Assembly: GCA_031553765.1 (NCBI GenBank)
Contig: JAVBKY010000006.1
Location: 248,001 to 312,000 of the forward strand
DNA: 64,000 nt
Origin: JAITMY01 sp031553765
GTDB lineage: Bacteria > Bacteroidota > Bacteroidia > Bacteroidales > UBA932
Direction: 5' to 3'
Position numbers and translations under genes: made by a program. Each line of letters begins with the position of its first letter. Within the stretch, counting starts at the first letter, position 1. Positions 50,305 through 58,376 of the stretch are shown here, piece by piece. Under the pieces are notes generated by a model. The model was not told the DNA's origin and did not search any database. It saw nothing but the letters and a program-made list of their open reading frames with translations.

Positions 50305-50342
50305 GCCTCGCCGCACCCCTTCGACAGGCTCAGGGTGACAAC
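50305..50342. repeat. 38-bp exact copy of the 48252-48289 repeat arm
   Basis: Begins GCCTCGCCGCACCCCTTCGA and ends CAGGGTGACAAC. Only the right half of the palindrome is present here. Confidence 0.75.
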
Positions 50343-50374
50343 CCACAGGGCAATCTGAAACTTGAAGTCAGAAA

Positions 50375-51442
50375 TTAGTACTTTACCCTTGGGTCAAGTA
50401 GCGCGTACATTAAGTCGGCAAGTAGATTTACCACCACAAATGCCACGGCTATAAGCATTACGCAGCCCATTACCACGGGCATATCAAGCATATTGAGGCT
50501 ATTTACCATAAGGTAGCCAATGCCTTTGTAACCAAATATGTATTCCACAAAAATGACGCCTGCCAGCATGGAGGCAAACCAGCCCGAAATAGCCGTAACC
50601 ACAGGGTTGAGCGCGTTACGCAAAGCATGTCGGCGTAGGGTTTGCGCAAAAGTCAATCCCTTGGCGCGCGCCGTGCGAATGTAATCCTGCGATAATACGT
50701 CAAGCAGCGAGCTGCGCGTGAGCTGCGCTATTACCGACAGCGGTCGTAATCCCAGCGTTATGGCGGGTAGCACAAGATTTTTCAGCTGCAGGTGCACACC
50801 CTCGCCAAAGTCATCCATTTCCCAAAGGTTGCCCGTAAGATTTAAATGCGTGTAATCGGCAAGAAGAAAGGCAAAAATCCAGCCAATGAGCAATGCCGCA
50901 AAGAATGATGGCGTGGACATGCCCAGCGTGGATAGCGTGAGCAGCGAACGGTCAATCCATGTATCTTTAAAAATAGCGGCTACAGCCCCAATGAAAATCC
51001 CTATAAGGCTGGCAATAATAATGGCAGCCAAGGCCAGCACCAACGTATTGGGGAAAGTATCGGAAATGAGCGTGGTAACACGGCTATCGCTTTGGTAGGA
51101 ACGGCGCAGGTATGGCGCCTTAACCGCAAGCGTTGCCGAACCAACCTCAATGCTCGCCCCACCGTACTTTTTTTTATCGTAAAAAAATGCGCTTTCGAAA
51201 TTTTGCGAATGCAGCGATAGCGGCGACAAATCGTTAAGGTAGGCAAGGTACCGCACGCCAAGCGGCTTATCCAAGCCCAAATCACGACGAATGCGCTCGG
51301 CTGCATCCTTGTTACTACGCTGTCCCAACTTCATTTGCGTGGGATCGCCCATGCCCGCGCTGAACAAAAAGAAAATAAGCGTTACCACGCCCAAGAGCGT
51401 GAGCAAACTGTACAAAATTCGTTGTAAAATGTAGTTCAGCAC
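50375..51442 (-). CDS. ABC transporter permease, DppB/OppB family
   Basis: A 355-residue inner-membrane permease with six predicted helices and the BPD_transp_1 domain. Visible are the N-terminal YILQRILYSLLTLLGVVTLIFF helix, a periplasmic part (about 55-125), and the EAA-type loop with RTARAKGL (about 250). It matches permease 1 of dipeptide, oligopeptide or nickel ABC systems. No second permease, ATPase or binding protein is adjacent, so it is an orphan here. The start is set to GTG at 51442 because the only upstream option (TTG 51454) lies in a spacer repeat. Start confidence is moderate. Confidence 0.85.
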   Translation of the reverse strand: MLNYILQRILYSLLTLLGVVTLIFFLFSAGMGDPTQMKLGQRSNKDAAERIRRDLGLDKPLGVRYLAYLNDLSPLSLHSQNFESAFFYDKKKYGGASIEVGSATLAVKAPYLRRSYQSDSRVTTLISDTFPNTLVLALAAIIIASLIGIFIGAVAAIFKDTWIDRSLLTLSTLGMSTPSFFAALLIGWIFAFLLADYTHLNLTGNLWEMDDFGEGVHLQLKNLVLPAITLGLRPLSVIAQLTRSSLLDVLSQDYIRTARAKGLTFAQTLRRHALRNALNPVVTAISGWFASMLAGVIFVEYIFGYKGIGYLMVNSLNMLDMPVVMGCVMLIAVAFVVVNLLADLMYALLDPRVKY

Positions 51443-51446
51443 AAAA

Positions 51447-51541
51447 ATGGACAATTAACAATGGACAACGGACAATAAATAATGGACAACTGAAATGAGG
51501 TATTCCTAATTATCAATTGTCCATTGTCAATTATCCATTAA
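51447..51541. repeat. Quasi-palindromic spacer of GGACAATAA/TTATCAATTG words
   Basis: ATGGACAATTAACAATGGACAACGG on the left is mirrored by TATCAATTGTCCATTGTCAATTATCC on the right around a 25-base centre. It shares its vocabulary with 18243-18309 and 49424-49493. Confidence 0.6.
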
Positions 51542-51545
51542 TTAC

Positions 51546-52640
51546 TTAGTCTCCGAAGCAAATATTAATGCTCTTGGCGGTGTGCACCAAGTAGCTATTG
51601 GGGTCAACCAGCTTGGGTTTACCTACGGCTTCGGCAATGGGTACCGATATTACGTCGGGCGAACGGTACGATACCATGTGTCCGAATTTCTTTTCGAGCA
51701 CCAGCTCAAATGCCTTCACACCGTACTGCGACGCCAACACACGGTCATATGGCACAGGAGTACCACCGCGCTGTACGTGCCCCAAAATGGTAACACGAAT
51801 GCCCGGCTCCAAATCCAACGCCTGTAGCTCCGCCGCGAAACGCTGCGCCGCACCTTCAAGGCGCAAGCTACTCATTTCATTAATTTGCGTACCCAAGGCT
51901 GAACCACCTTTAGGGGCAGCACCTTCAGCTACTGCTACTACCGCAAACTTTTTTCCTCCCTCAAAACGCGCCTCCAGGAAGGTTTTAATTTTTTGCATAT
52001 CGTAGGGAATTTCGGGAATGAGGCAAATTTCAGCACCTCCGGCAACAGCTGCATGCAGGGCAATCCAACCCGACATTTTACCCATTACCTCCAGCACCAG
52101 TATACGGTTGTGACTCTCGGCTGTGCTCACCAAGCGGTCAACCGCCTCGGTAGCCACGTCCACCGCCGACTGAAAACCAAAGGTTACATCGGTAGCGCTA
52201 AGGTCGTTATCTATAGTCTTGGGAACACCTACAATGGGTAAGCCTTTTTCAAACAAGCGCTGCGACATGGCTTGCGAACCATCGCCGCCAATATTTACCA
52301 CCGCGTCAAAACCTATTTCACGGCACATACGAATCATTTCATCCGAACGGTCGATGTAGGTAAAGGTACCATCGGGCTGCTTAACCGGCCAGTTGAACGG
52401 ACCGCCACGCTTGGTAGTACCTATAATGGTTCCACCCTTTTCGTGAATACCCGAAACAGCCTTTGCATCAAGCAATCTCAAATCCTGAGGTTGACCCAGT
52501 AAACCGTTAAACGAGCGCATACTTCCCCACACTTCCCAGTTGCCCTCCACAGTCGCACGCTTTACAAACGAGCGAATAACCGCATTAAGTCCGGGACAGT
52601 CGCCACCGCTGGTGGCAATCAAAACTTTCTTCTTTTTCAT
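51546..52640 (-). CDS. pfkA: 6-Phosphofructokinase, ATP-type by signature
   Basis: A 364-residue phosphofructokinase of the group III/mixed clade. Residues 118-122 are GGDGS, with Gly at the position that is Asp in PPi enzymes, which predicts ATP use. Residues 140-146 are PKTIDND, with the Lys normally found in PPi enzymes, a combination known in some ATP-dependent members. GTPVPYDRVLA and MGKMSGW are also present. It has a strong Shine-Dalgarno (AAGGAGG, 52650-52656), rare in this phylum. A second, PPi-type enzyme is at 58377-59615. Confidence 0.93.
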   Translation of the reverse strand: MKKKKVLIATSGGDCPGLNAVIRSFVKRATVEGNWEVWGSMRSFNGLLGQPQDLRLLDAKAVSGIHEKGGTIIGTTKRGGPFNWPVKQPDGTFTYIDRSDEMIRMCREIGFDAVVNIGGDGSQAMSQRLFEKGLPIVGVPKTIDNDLSATDVTFGFQSAVDVATEAVDRLVSTAESHNRILVLEVMGKMSGWIALHAAVAGGAEICLIPEIPYDMQKIKTFLEARFEGGKKFAVVAVAEGAAPKGGSALGTQINEMSSLRLEGAAQRFAAELQALDLEPGIRVTILGHVQRGGTPVPYDRVLASQYGVKAFELVLEKKFGHMVSYRSPDVISVPIAEAVGKPKLVDPNSYLVHTAKSINICFGD

Positions 52641-52670
52641 AAAGAATTTCCTCCTTCAAAAAAATGAAGC

Positions 52671-52679
52671 GTAAAGGTA
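52671..52679 (-). promoter_or_regulatory. Probable -7 box of pfkA
   Basis: Minus-strand TACCTTTAC, 30 bases before the ATG; the Shine-Dalgarno follows at 52650-52656. Confidence 0.45.
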
Positions 52680-52742
52680 CGAAAGTTTTTGGGGAAAAGG
52701 AAGGTATTTGTAGAGGTGACCGCTAAGTAATGTAAAAGCCCA

Positions 52743-53105
52743 CTAGGAGTTACCACCACAGGTTTTCAGCAGAAGTTTTTCCTCTTCGGGGGAAAGCTTG
52801 TGCAACTCGCGGTAAGTGCCTAGTAAATCAGTGATGAGATGCTGTAACGTTGGCAGCTCCAAGTCGGCCACAACTGTACCGCTTTGCGGAAGAGTGCGAA
52901 GTACACCGTAAAACTCCAGCTGCTTAATGGCATCACGCACGTAGGTACGCCCCACACCAAAGCGATCGGATAGCTTGCGCTCAGAAGGTAGCTTGTCTCC
53001 GGCCCTAAGCTGACCCGTTGCTATTAAAGTTTTGATTTGGCGCATGATAACATCCGACGGTTTTTCTACCACCACTTCCTGTAAGCTATTTAGAATGTTT
53101 TCCAT
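52743..53105 (-). CDS. Short GntR-family transcriptional regulator
   Basis: A 120-residue DNA-binding protein. Residues about 15-82 are a winged helix of the GntR type (GQLRAGDKLPSERKLSDRFGVGRTYVRDAIKQL, then GVLRTLPQSGTVVA). The wing is followed by only about 35 residues (LQHLITDLLGTYRELHKLSPEEE), so the usual FCD or UTRA effector domain is missing. It is either a naturally short dimerising form or a truncation. It is divergent from the XRE gene, and its promoter region contains two palindromes likely to be operators. Target and ligand are unknown. Confidence 0.82.
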   Translation of the reverse strand: MENILNSLQEVVVEKPSDVIMRQIKTLIATGQLRAGDKLPSERKLSDRFGVGRTYVRDAIKQLEFYGVLRTLPQSGTVVADLELPTLQHLITDLLGTYRELHKLSPEEEKLLLKTCGGNS

Positions 53106-53156
53106 GATTAATTCAGCACCAAACCCCTACTTATGAAGTTATATTTATATTACATA

Positions 53157-53174
53157 CTTATCATATATGATAAG
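53157..53174. promoter_or_regulatory. Operator-like perfect palindrome 1
   Basis: CTTATCATATATGATAAG, an 18-bp perfect inverted repeat. It lies 6 bases downstream of the minus-strand -7 box (53181-53189), at the expected transcription start of the GntR gene. Confidence 0.7.
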
Positions 53175-53180
53175 CACTTT

Positions 53181-53189
53181 GCAAAGATA
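53181..53189 (-). promoter_or_regulatory. -7 box of the GntR gene
   Basis: Minus-strand TATCTTTGC, a full match. Confidence 0.5.
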
Positions 53190-53203
53190 ATAAAAAACCT
53201 TTG

Positions 53204-53219
53204 TTATCACATATGATAA
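53204..53219. promoter_or_regulatory. Operator-like palindrome 2
   Basis: TTATCACATATGATAA differs from the core of palindrome 1 by one base. The centres are 46 bases apart. It lies just upstream of the XRE gene, after a near -7 box (AACCTTTGT, 53196-53204). Confidence 0.65.
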
Positions 53220-53234
53220 TAAAGGGAGGCATTA

Positions 53235-53456
53235 ATGACTACAACCGACAAACTACTGGTACAAATTGGGCAACGGATAAAACACTTAAGAAGAGGACGA
53301 GGAATAACAGCTCAGGATTTGGCTGCTGCGTGCAACTTTGAAACATCAAACATGTCACGCATTGAGGCCGGGAAAAGTAATTTGACCATAAAAACGCTGC
53401 ATAAAATTGCTTATGCACTCGATGTAAGCATAGCGGATTTGGTAAATGTGGAATAA
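53235..53456 (+). CDS. Small XRE-family HTH regulator
   Basis: A 73-residue single-domain helix-turn-helix protein of the Cro/CI (HTH_3) type. Helices 2-3 read TAQDLAAACNFETSNMSRIEAGKSNLT, followed by KTLHKIAYALDVSIADLV, the standard end of the domain. There is no extra domain. It is preceded by an unusually good ribosome-binding site (GGGAGG, 53223-53228). It is divergent from the short GntR gene with paired palindromes between them. No toxin, methylase or phage gene is adjacent, so I cannot assign it to a toxin-antitoxin or restriction controller role. Confidence 0.85.
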   Translation: MTTTDKLLVQIGQRIKHLRRGRGITAQDLAAACNFETSNMSRIEAGKSNLTIKTLHKIAYALDVSIADLVNVE

Positions 53457-53487
53457 AAAGTAGGCAACTTACAATAGGCAGTCAGCA

Positions 53488-53527
53488 ATAAAAAAACGAA
53501 GCAACCTCAGGATTGAGATTGCTTCGT
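53488..53527 (-). terminator. Terminator-like hairpin after fba
   Basis: ACGAAGCAACCTCA (53496-53509) pairs with TGAGATTGCTTCGT (53514-53527) with one mismatch, and the minus strand runs into a T tract. The 3' arm overlaps the palindromic repeat half at 53515-53547. Confidence 0.6.
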
Positions 53528-53547
53528 CGTTCCTCCTCGCAATGACG
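53515..53547. repeat. 33-bp copy of one arm of the folC palindromic element
   Basis: Exactly identical over 33 bases to 61576-61608 inside folC. 23 of these bases also recur at 56447-56469. Confidence 0.85.
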
Positions 53548-53555
53548 AGGTAAAA

Positions 53556-54548
53556 TTAGATGCGGTTAGCGCTGCCCAGCACGTTTACAGTTTTGTGCTT
53601 GTACAGCTCCTTCAAGTTGTCGCGAGCCGGACCCAAGTACTTACGAGGATCGAACTCTGCGGGCTTGGTAGCAAACACTTCACGTACTGAAGCGGTCATA
53701 GCTAAGCGAGCATCGCTATCAATGTTAATCTTACACACAGCTGAACTTGCCGCCTTGCGCAGCTGCTCTTCGGGAATACCAATGGCATCCTTCAGCGCGC
53801 CACCAAACTTGTTGATGATAGCAACTTGGTCTTGAGGTACGCTTGAAGCGCCGTGCAGTACAATGGGGAAGCCCGGAATGCGTTGCTCAATTTGCTCAAG
53901 GATATCAAAACGCAAGGGGGGCGGAACCAAAATGCCTTCAGCGTTACGAGTGCACTGCTCGGGCTTAAACTTGTTAGCACCGTGCGAAGTACCAATTGAA
54001 ATAGCCAGCGAGTCAACACCTGTTTTCTTCAAGAAATCTTCCACCTCTTCGGGTTGAGTATAGGTGTGGTGCTCGGCCGAAACTTCGTCCTCAACACCTG
54101 CCAACACGCCAAGCTCACCCTCTACGGTAACGTCGTACTTATGAGCGTATTCAACTACCTTAGCGGTCAACTCTACGTTCTCGTTGTAAGAGTGGTGCGA
54201 ACCGTCGATCATCACGCTTGAAAAGCCGAACTCGATACAGCTCTTGCACAGCTCAAAAGTATCACCGTGGTCGAGGTGCAGTACAATGGGAACATTTACG
54301 CCCAACTCCTTAGCATACTCCACAGCACCTTGTGCCATGTAGCGCAGCATGGTTTGGTTAGCGTACTTACGCGCGCCGCTCGACACCTGCAAAATCACGG
54401 GTGACTTTGTTTCAACACAAGCCAGCACAATTGCTTGCAGCTGCTCCATGTTGTTGAAGTTGAATGCAGGAATAGCATACTTTCCTGCCATGGCCTTCTT
54501 GAAAAGCTCCCTTGAGTTTACAAGGCCCAAATCTTTGTACGATACCAT
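53556..54548 (-). CDS. fba: Fructose-bisphosphate aldolase, class II
   Basis: A 330-residue zinc aldolase splitting fructose-1,6-bisphosphate. Visible are HLDHGDTFELCK with the catalytic Asp and zinc His (about residues 90-101), MIDGSHHSYNENV (about 112), VEGELG with a Glu ligand (about 140), IGTSHGANK with a zinc His (about 185) and LHGASSVP (about 235). Length suits the type IIB/A-like Bacteroidota enzyme. The start at 54548 (MVSYKDLG) is chosen because the upstream extension would be translated from a spacer repeat. It lies near the pfkA and tpiA genes. Confidence 0.95.
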   Translation of the reverse strand: MVSYKDLGLVNSRELFKKAMAGKYAIPAFNFNNMEQLQAIVLACVETKSPVILQVSSGARKYANQTMLRYMAQGAVEYAKELGVNVPIVLHLDHGDTFELCKSCIEFGFSSVMIDGSHHSYNENVELTAKVVEYAHKYDVTVEGELGVLAGVEDEVSAEHHTYTQPEEVEDFLKKTGVDSLAISIGTSHGANKFKPEQCTRNAEGILVPPPLRFDILEQIEQRIPGFPIVLHGASSVPQDQVAIINKFGGALKDAIGIPEEQLRKAASSAVCKINIDSDARLAMTASVREVFATKPAEFDPRKYLGPARDNLKELYKHKTVNVLGSANRI

Positions 54549-54600
54549 ATCTAAAACAATTAATAATGAGTAATTGATAATTGACAATTAATAAAGCGGC

Positions 54601-54609
54601 ACAAAGTTA
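54601..54609 (-). promoter_or_regulatory. -7 box of fba
   Basis: Minus-strand TAACTTTGT, 52 bases before the ATG. The leader contains a TAATTGACAATTAATAA-type word spacer (54552-54592). Confidence 0.55.
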
Positions 54610-54682
54610 GCAAAATATCGATAGCTTACACCGATTTTTCACAGCAAAATGAGCGTTTGCGCACACGATGTAATTAGTCAAA

Positions 54683-54720
54683 CAAAAAATCCTCACAAGG
54701 TTTAAAACTCTGTGAGGATT
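54683..54720 (-). terminator. Terminator after the HdeD-like gene
   Basis: AATCCTCACAAG pairs with CTGTGAGGATT (one bulge) around an 8-10 base loop. The minus strand continues into a T run, 17 bases past the stop at 54738. Confidence 0.8.
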
Positions 54721-54737
54721 AACACAATTCACTCCTT

Positions 54738-55334
54738 TTATAAGTTATCCTTCAAATGCTGAAAATGCTTATGCACATTTCTCCACTTAAACGAGAAGGT
54801 CATGAAAGAAATGCCGGCAAAAACGAAGGAGAAGCCAACCAAATATGATACTGCGAAGCTACCGCTTACGGGGTTGGCAACTACCATAAATGAAAACAGA
54901 ATGGAGATAATGCCGCTAGCCAACACCCACCCCCACTGGCTGCCTCCCAACCTTTGCAGGTCAATGGATGAAGCTATCATTGCACAGCCGGTAAACATAA
55001 GGTAAAAGCCTACAAAAAGGTAAAGCATTCCGGCCGTCAGCCCTGGGTATATACAGAGTAGTATGCCGAGCAGCACCTCAAGAATACCCCCTGTGAGCAT
55101 CCACCCCCACCCCGGCATCATGCCCGACGATGAAGCGGCGATGACAATACGCGAAACACCTGCGCAAAAAATCACAACACCTAAAATAAGGCTTAGCGTA
55201 AGGTAGGTAATGTCCGGAAATGCCACGGCTACCAACCCCGCCAAAGCGAATAAAATTCCGGCTACCAGCAGCAGCCACCAGTACTTAACGGCTTTAGAGG
55301 ATTTCTCTAAGCGCTCCATCAATGTTGTTTTCAT
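54738..55334 (-). CDS. HdeD-family (DUF308) membrane protein
   Basis: A 198-residue inner-membrane protein with six hydrophobic segments arranged as three DUF308 repeats of two helices (WWLLLVAGILFALAGLVAV; WGWMLTGGILEVLLGILL; WGWVLASGIISILFSFMVV). E. coli HdeD is linked to acid resistance at high cell density, and here the role is unknown. The C-terminus is a short charged tail. It has its own terminator. No promoter box was seen with confidence in 55335-55499. Confidence 0.85.
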   Translation of the reverse strand: MKTTLMERLEKSSKAVKYWWLLLVAGILFALAGLVAVAFPDITYLTLSLILGVVIFCAGVSRIVIAASSSGMMPGWGWMLTGGILEVLLGILLCIYPGLTAGMLYLFVGFYLMFTGCAMIASSIDLQRLGGSQWGWVLASGIISILFSFMVVANPVSGSFAVSYLVGFSFVFAGISFMTFSFKWRNVHKHFQHLKDNL

Positions 55335-55499
55335 GACTTAAAATTTTAAGAGGATTAAGAATAAAAACTCAAAGTGCACACGGGATACACTTTTCATTCA
55401 CAAAATTAGAGAAGTGAGCAGCAGATTATCCTCTCTATAATATTTTTTATAAAAAGAAGCAGTTATTATGTAAAAAAAGAGGGCGGAGTATAAATATTG

Positions 55500-56393
55500 C
55501 TAACTGTTCATGACAATCATTGCCACTCCGGCCAGCATACCGCAAAGTATAAGGAACTTGCGCCACACATGCTTTTCGCCGAGGAAAATAGCACCAACAA
55601 GGAAGGGAACCACCACGCTGCAACGCCTTAACGCCGACACAATGGCCACCAGCGATTCGGGTTCGGCCAAGGCGTAGAAGTAAACAAAGTCGGCAAAGCC
55701 AAGCGTGATGCCAATGAGTGGAATAGTCCAACGAAAGATGAACTTATTTTCGTGTCGGGCAGGCCACCATTTAAACAGCACAAACGGCAGCAGTATAAAA
55801 GGGATGTAAATGCTGAACCACGCCTGCATGGTATTTTTGGGAATGCCCAAATGCCCCAACAAGTACTTATCGTACAAGCCGCTTATGGCTGCGAGAAAAG
55901 TTCCCGCGTAAAGGCAAATCATCCACTTATTGCGCAGAAAGGAGATATTTTCCATTTTGCCTGCCTGCGAAAAAAACCAGAAGAACAGCACCGTTACCGC
56001 TACGCCCAACCACTGCATACCGTTGAGCGTTTCGCCCAGCAAAGTAACCGCACCAAACAGCGTAAGCAAAGGCGACATGGCGCGAATGGGCGACACTATG
56101 GTAATGGGCAGGTAGCGCATGGCGTAGTACGACAGCACCCACGAGGCGGCTACTATGCTCGATTTAATAAAGGTAAGCCCATGCTGCTGCCACGTCATAT
56201 GCGGCATGTAAAGCAGCGGAACGGCATCGGGATTAATTTCGGATATTATAAGAAAAGGTATGAATACCAGCGCCCCAAACATAGCTGCAGTAAACAGCAC
56301 CGGAAGTACAGCGTTCCCGCGCAGCGAGAGCTTCTTGAAAACATCGTAACAACCAAGAAGAATAGCGGATATAAGGGAAAGAGAGAGCCACAT
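55500..56393 (-). CDS. EamA/DMT-family transporter
   Basis: A 297-residue membrane protein with about ten helices forming two EamA repeats. The first ends with SPLLTLFGAVTLLGETLNGMQWLGVAV (about residues 108-134) and the second with SALRRCSVVVPFLVGAIFLGEKHVWRKFLILCGM (about 253-286), each showing the family's E-x-x-x-x-x-x-G ending. Such proteins export metabolites, amino acids or sugars. The substrate is unknown. The promoter box is at 56509-56517, which gives a leader of about 110 bases holding a palindromic repeat fragment. Confidence 0.87.
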   Translation of the reverse strand: MWLSLSLISAILLGCYDVFKKLSLRGNAVLPVLFTAAMFGALVFIPFLIISEINPDAVPLLYMPHMTWQQHGLTFIKSSIVAASWVLSYYAMRYLPITIVSPIRAMSPLLTLFGAVTLLGETLNGMQWLGVAVTVLFFWFFSQAGKMENISFLRNKWMICLYAGTFLAAISGLYDKYLLGHLGIPKNTMQAWFSIYIPFILLPFVLFKWWPARHENKFIFRWTIPLIGITLGFADFVYFYALAEPESLVAIVSALRRCSVVVPFLVGAIFLGEKHVWRKFLILCGMLAGVAMIVMNS

Positions 56394-56445
56394 TTTAAGT
56401 ATACAGTTAGCAGTAGCAGTTAGCAGTATGCATCACCAAATCAAG

Positions 56446-56470
56446 GCGTCGTTCCTCCTCGCAATGACGC
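56446..56470. repeat. Short copy of the folC-type palindromic repeat arm
   Basis: 23 bases (56447-56469) are identical to 61586-61608 and 53525-53547. It lies in the leader of the EamA gene. Confidence 0.8.
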
Positions 56471-56508
56471 TAGGGTAACATCCTGCCAAACGCTACTAAT
56501 TTTGCAGC

Positions 56509-56517
56509 GCAAAGGTA
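56509..56517 (-). promoter_or_regulatory. -7 box of the EamA transporter
   Basis: Minus-strand TACCTTTGC, a full match, 115 bases before the ATG. Confidence 0.5.
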
Positions 56518-56631
56518 CAAACAATTTAAGAAGGTACGATTTTTACCATTACCTTTAAACTTTCTCCTTTTAAAAGCGTCTATATAAAGTGTATTTGTAC
56601 ATCTTACATTATTATTAACTTGATATAAGCA

Positions 56632-58149
56632 ATGACTACGACTATTTTTCGACTCTTCAGCGCAAGCCTGCTGATGTTTGCTGCACTATGTGCAAGCATA
56701 AATACCTATGCACAAAATGATCAACCCGAGGTGGGTCAAATTCCTCCGCATCCGCCACGCCTGCCTGAAGGCGCTATTCCTGCTTTTCCCGGCGCATGGG
56801 GCGCGGGTATGTTTACCACCGGAGGACGTGGTGGCAAGGTAATTGCGGTTACGAATCTTAACGATAGCGGTCCCGGCAGCTTGCGCGCCGCGCTCGAAGC
56901 AGAAGGTCCACGCATCGTTATTTTTCGGGTTGCAGGAACTATTAAGGTTAATAAAGACCTCAACATTAAATACCCCGATATCACCATAGCAGGTCAGTCC
57001 GCGCCTGGTGATGGCATTTGCATTGCAGGTACGCTCAACATCAACACGTACAACGTCATTATTCGACACCTGCGAGTGCGTCGTGGTGTTCCTACGGGCG
57101 GACAGGGCGACGACAACATTGGCGGTAACCCCTTCCACCACATCATTATCGACCACTGTTCAACCAGCTGGGGTATGGACGAAAATATTTCGCTCTACCG
57201 CCACATGAGGCCTTCACTTGACGGTACTACCCAGGTTAAGGACCCGGCTCAATACATTACCATTCAATGGACAATTTCCAGCGAAGCGCTTGATGCGCGC
57301 GGTCACGCTTTTGGTGGCACTTGGGGCGGAAATCCATCAACTTTCCATCACAACCTTTTTGCCTGCAATACTGCCCGAAATCCATCTATTGGCATGTCAG
57401 GCCCATTTGACTACCGTAACAATGTGGCCTTCAACTGGCGCCACCGCACCATGGACGGCGGCGATGAGACATCACTTGTAAATGTTATCAATAACTACTA
57501 CAAGCCCGGTCCTGCCACCAACGAAAATATGCGCGACGTATTTGCCCGCATTGAGCAGCGCAGCATGTACTCGCCCGGTAGCGCGTGGGCTGAAGGAAGT
57601 TGGTATCCTAAAGCCGAAAATCGTCCGGGCAAATGGTACGTTGCCGGCAATATTATGGACGGCAATAAGGAAGTTACCAATAACAACTGGCTTGGTATGC
57701 GTGGCCCCGAGAAGCTGGCTCGCGTGAACACGCCATTTGAAGGCTGGCCTGTTGCACCACATCAAAGCGCTGAAGCTGCATACGAATCTGTGCTGGCAAA
57801 AGCAGGTGCCACGCTTCCCAAGCGCGATGCCGTGGATACGCGCGTTACAGAAATGGTACGCACAGGGAAAACAACAACCGCAACGGGTATTATTAAGGAT
57901 ATTGCCGAAGTTGGCGGTTACCCCAACTTGACTTTTGACCCAAGCACACTGCCTGTTGACAGCGATGGCGATGGCATGCCTGATGAATGGGAAATCAAAT
58001 ACAACCTCAACCCCAACGACCCGACGGACGGTGCGCTCGATTCCGATGGCGATGGCTATACGAACGTGGAAGAATACCTCAACGGGACCAACCCGCAGGA
58101 GAAAATCAACTACCGCAACCTTGGCAACAATATTGATAAGATTAGCTAG
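56632..58149 (+). CDS. Pectate lyase, PL1 family, with calcium-binding TSP3-like C-terminus
   Basis: A 505-residue secreted protein with a signal peptide (1-27, ending NTYAQ). The parallel beta-helix begins FPGAWGAGMFTTGGRGG, and the repeats include TIAGQSAPGDGICIAG and IIDHCSTSWGMDENIS (about residue 180), the region of the PL1 active site, followed by NPSTFHHNLFACNTARNPSIG. The C-terminus has two DSDGDG units (about 442 and 465), calcium-binding thrombospondin type 3/dockerin-like repeats. It cuts polygalacturonate by beta-elimination and complements the GH28 at 27.3 kb. It is followed by a strong terminator. Confidence 0.9.
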   Translation: MTTTIFRLFSASLLMFAALCASINTYAQNDQPEVGQIPPHPPRLPEGAIPAFPGAWGAGMFTTGGRGGKVIAVTNLNDSGPGSLRAALEAEGPRIVIFRVAGTIKVNKDLNIKYPDITIAGQSAPGDGICIAGTLNINTYNVIIRHLRVRRGVPTGGQGDDNIGGNPFHHIIIDHCSTSWGMDENISLYRHMRPSLDGTTQVKDPAQYITIQWTISSEALDARGHAFGGTWGGNPSTFHHNLFACNTARNPSIGMSGPFDYRNNVAFNWRHRTMDGGDETSLVNVINNYYKPGPATNENMRDVFARIEQRSMYSPGSAWAEGSWYPKAENRPGKWYVAGNIMDGNKEVTNNNWLGMRGPEKLARVNTPFEGWPVAPHQSAEAAYESVLAKAGATLPKRDAVDTRVTEMVRTGKTTTATGIIKDIAEVGGYPNLTFDPSTLPVDSDGDGMPDEWEIKYNLNPNDPTDGALDSDGDGYTNVEEYLNGTNPQEKINYRNLGNNIDKIS

Positions 58150-58164
58150 TAGCGATAGCAGAAA

Positions 58165-58200
58165 GAAAGCCCCTTTATCTCCTAAAGGGGCTTTCTTTTT
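58165..58200 (+). terminator. Terminator after the pectate lyase
   Basis: A 13-bp perfect stem (GAAAGCCCCTTTA with TAAAGGGGCTTTC), a 5-base loop, then a T run. Confidence 0.9.
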
Positions 58201-58316
58201 CTACTGCCCGTGAAAAAATCTTCGTTTGCGCACACAGCATTATCAGCGCAAGCGTTACGCTGTTTTTAAGTCACAACAAGGCATTTTGCGGGTGCATGGT
58301 ACATACATTTTTTACT

Positions 58317-58325
58317 TATATTTGT
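58317..58325 (+). promoter_or_regulatory. -7 box of the PPi-type phosphofructokinase
   Basis: TATATTTGT, 51 bases before the ATG at 58377. The -33 is unclear. Confidence 0.5.
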
Positions 58326-58376
58326 GGAGTTTTTCAGAAAAAACACATTTTTCAAACTCATAATTCTTCTAACAAC

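Noticed and set aside
52743..53456. Toxin-antitoxin system at the XRE gene
   Set aside because: No toxin-like gene is adjacent; the neighbours are a GntR regulator and fba.
53549..54587. An upstream start for fba (13 extra codons)
   Set aside because: The extra residues are translated from the AATTGATAATTGACAA word spacer.
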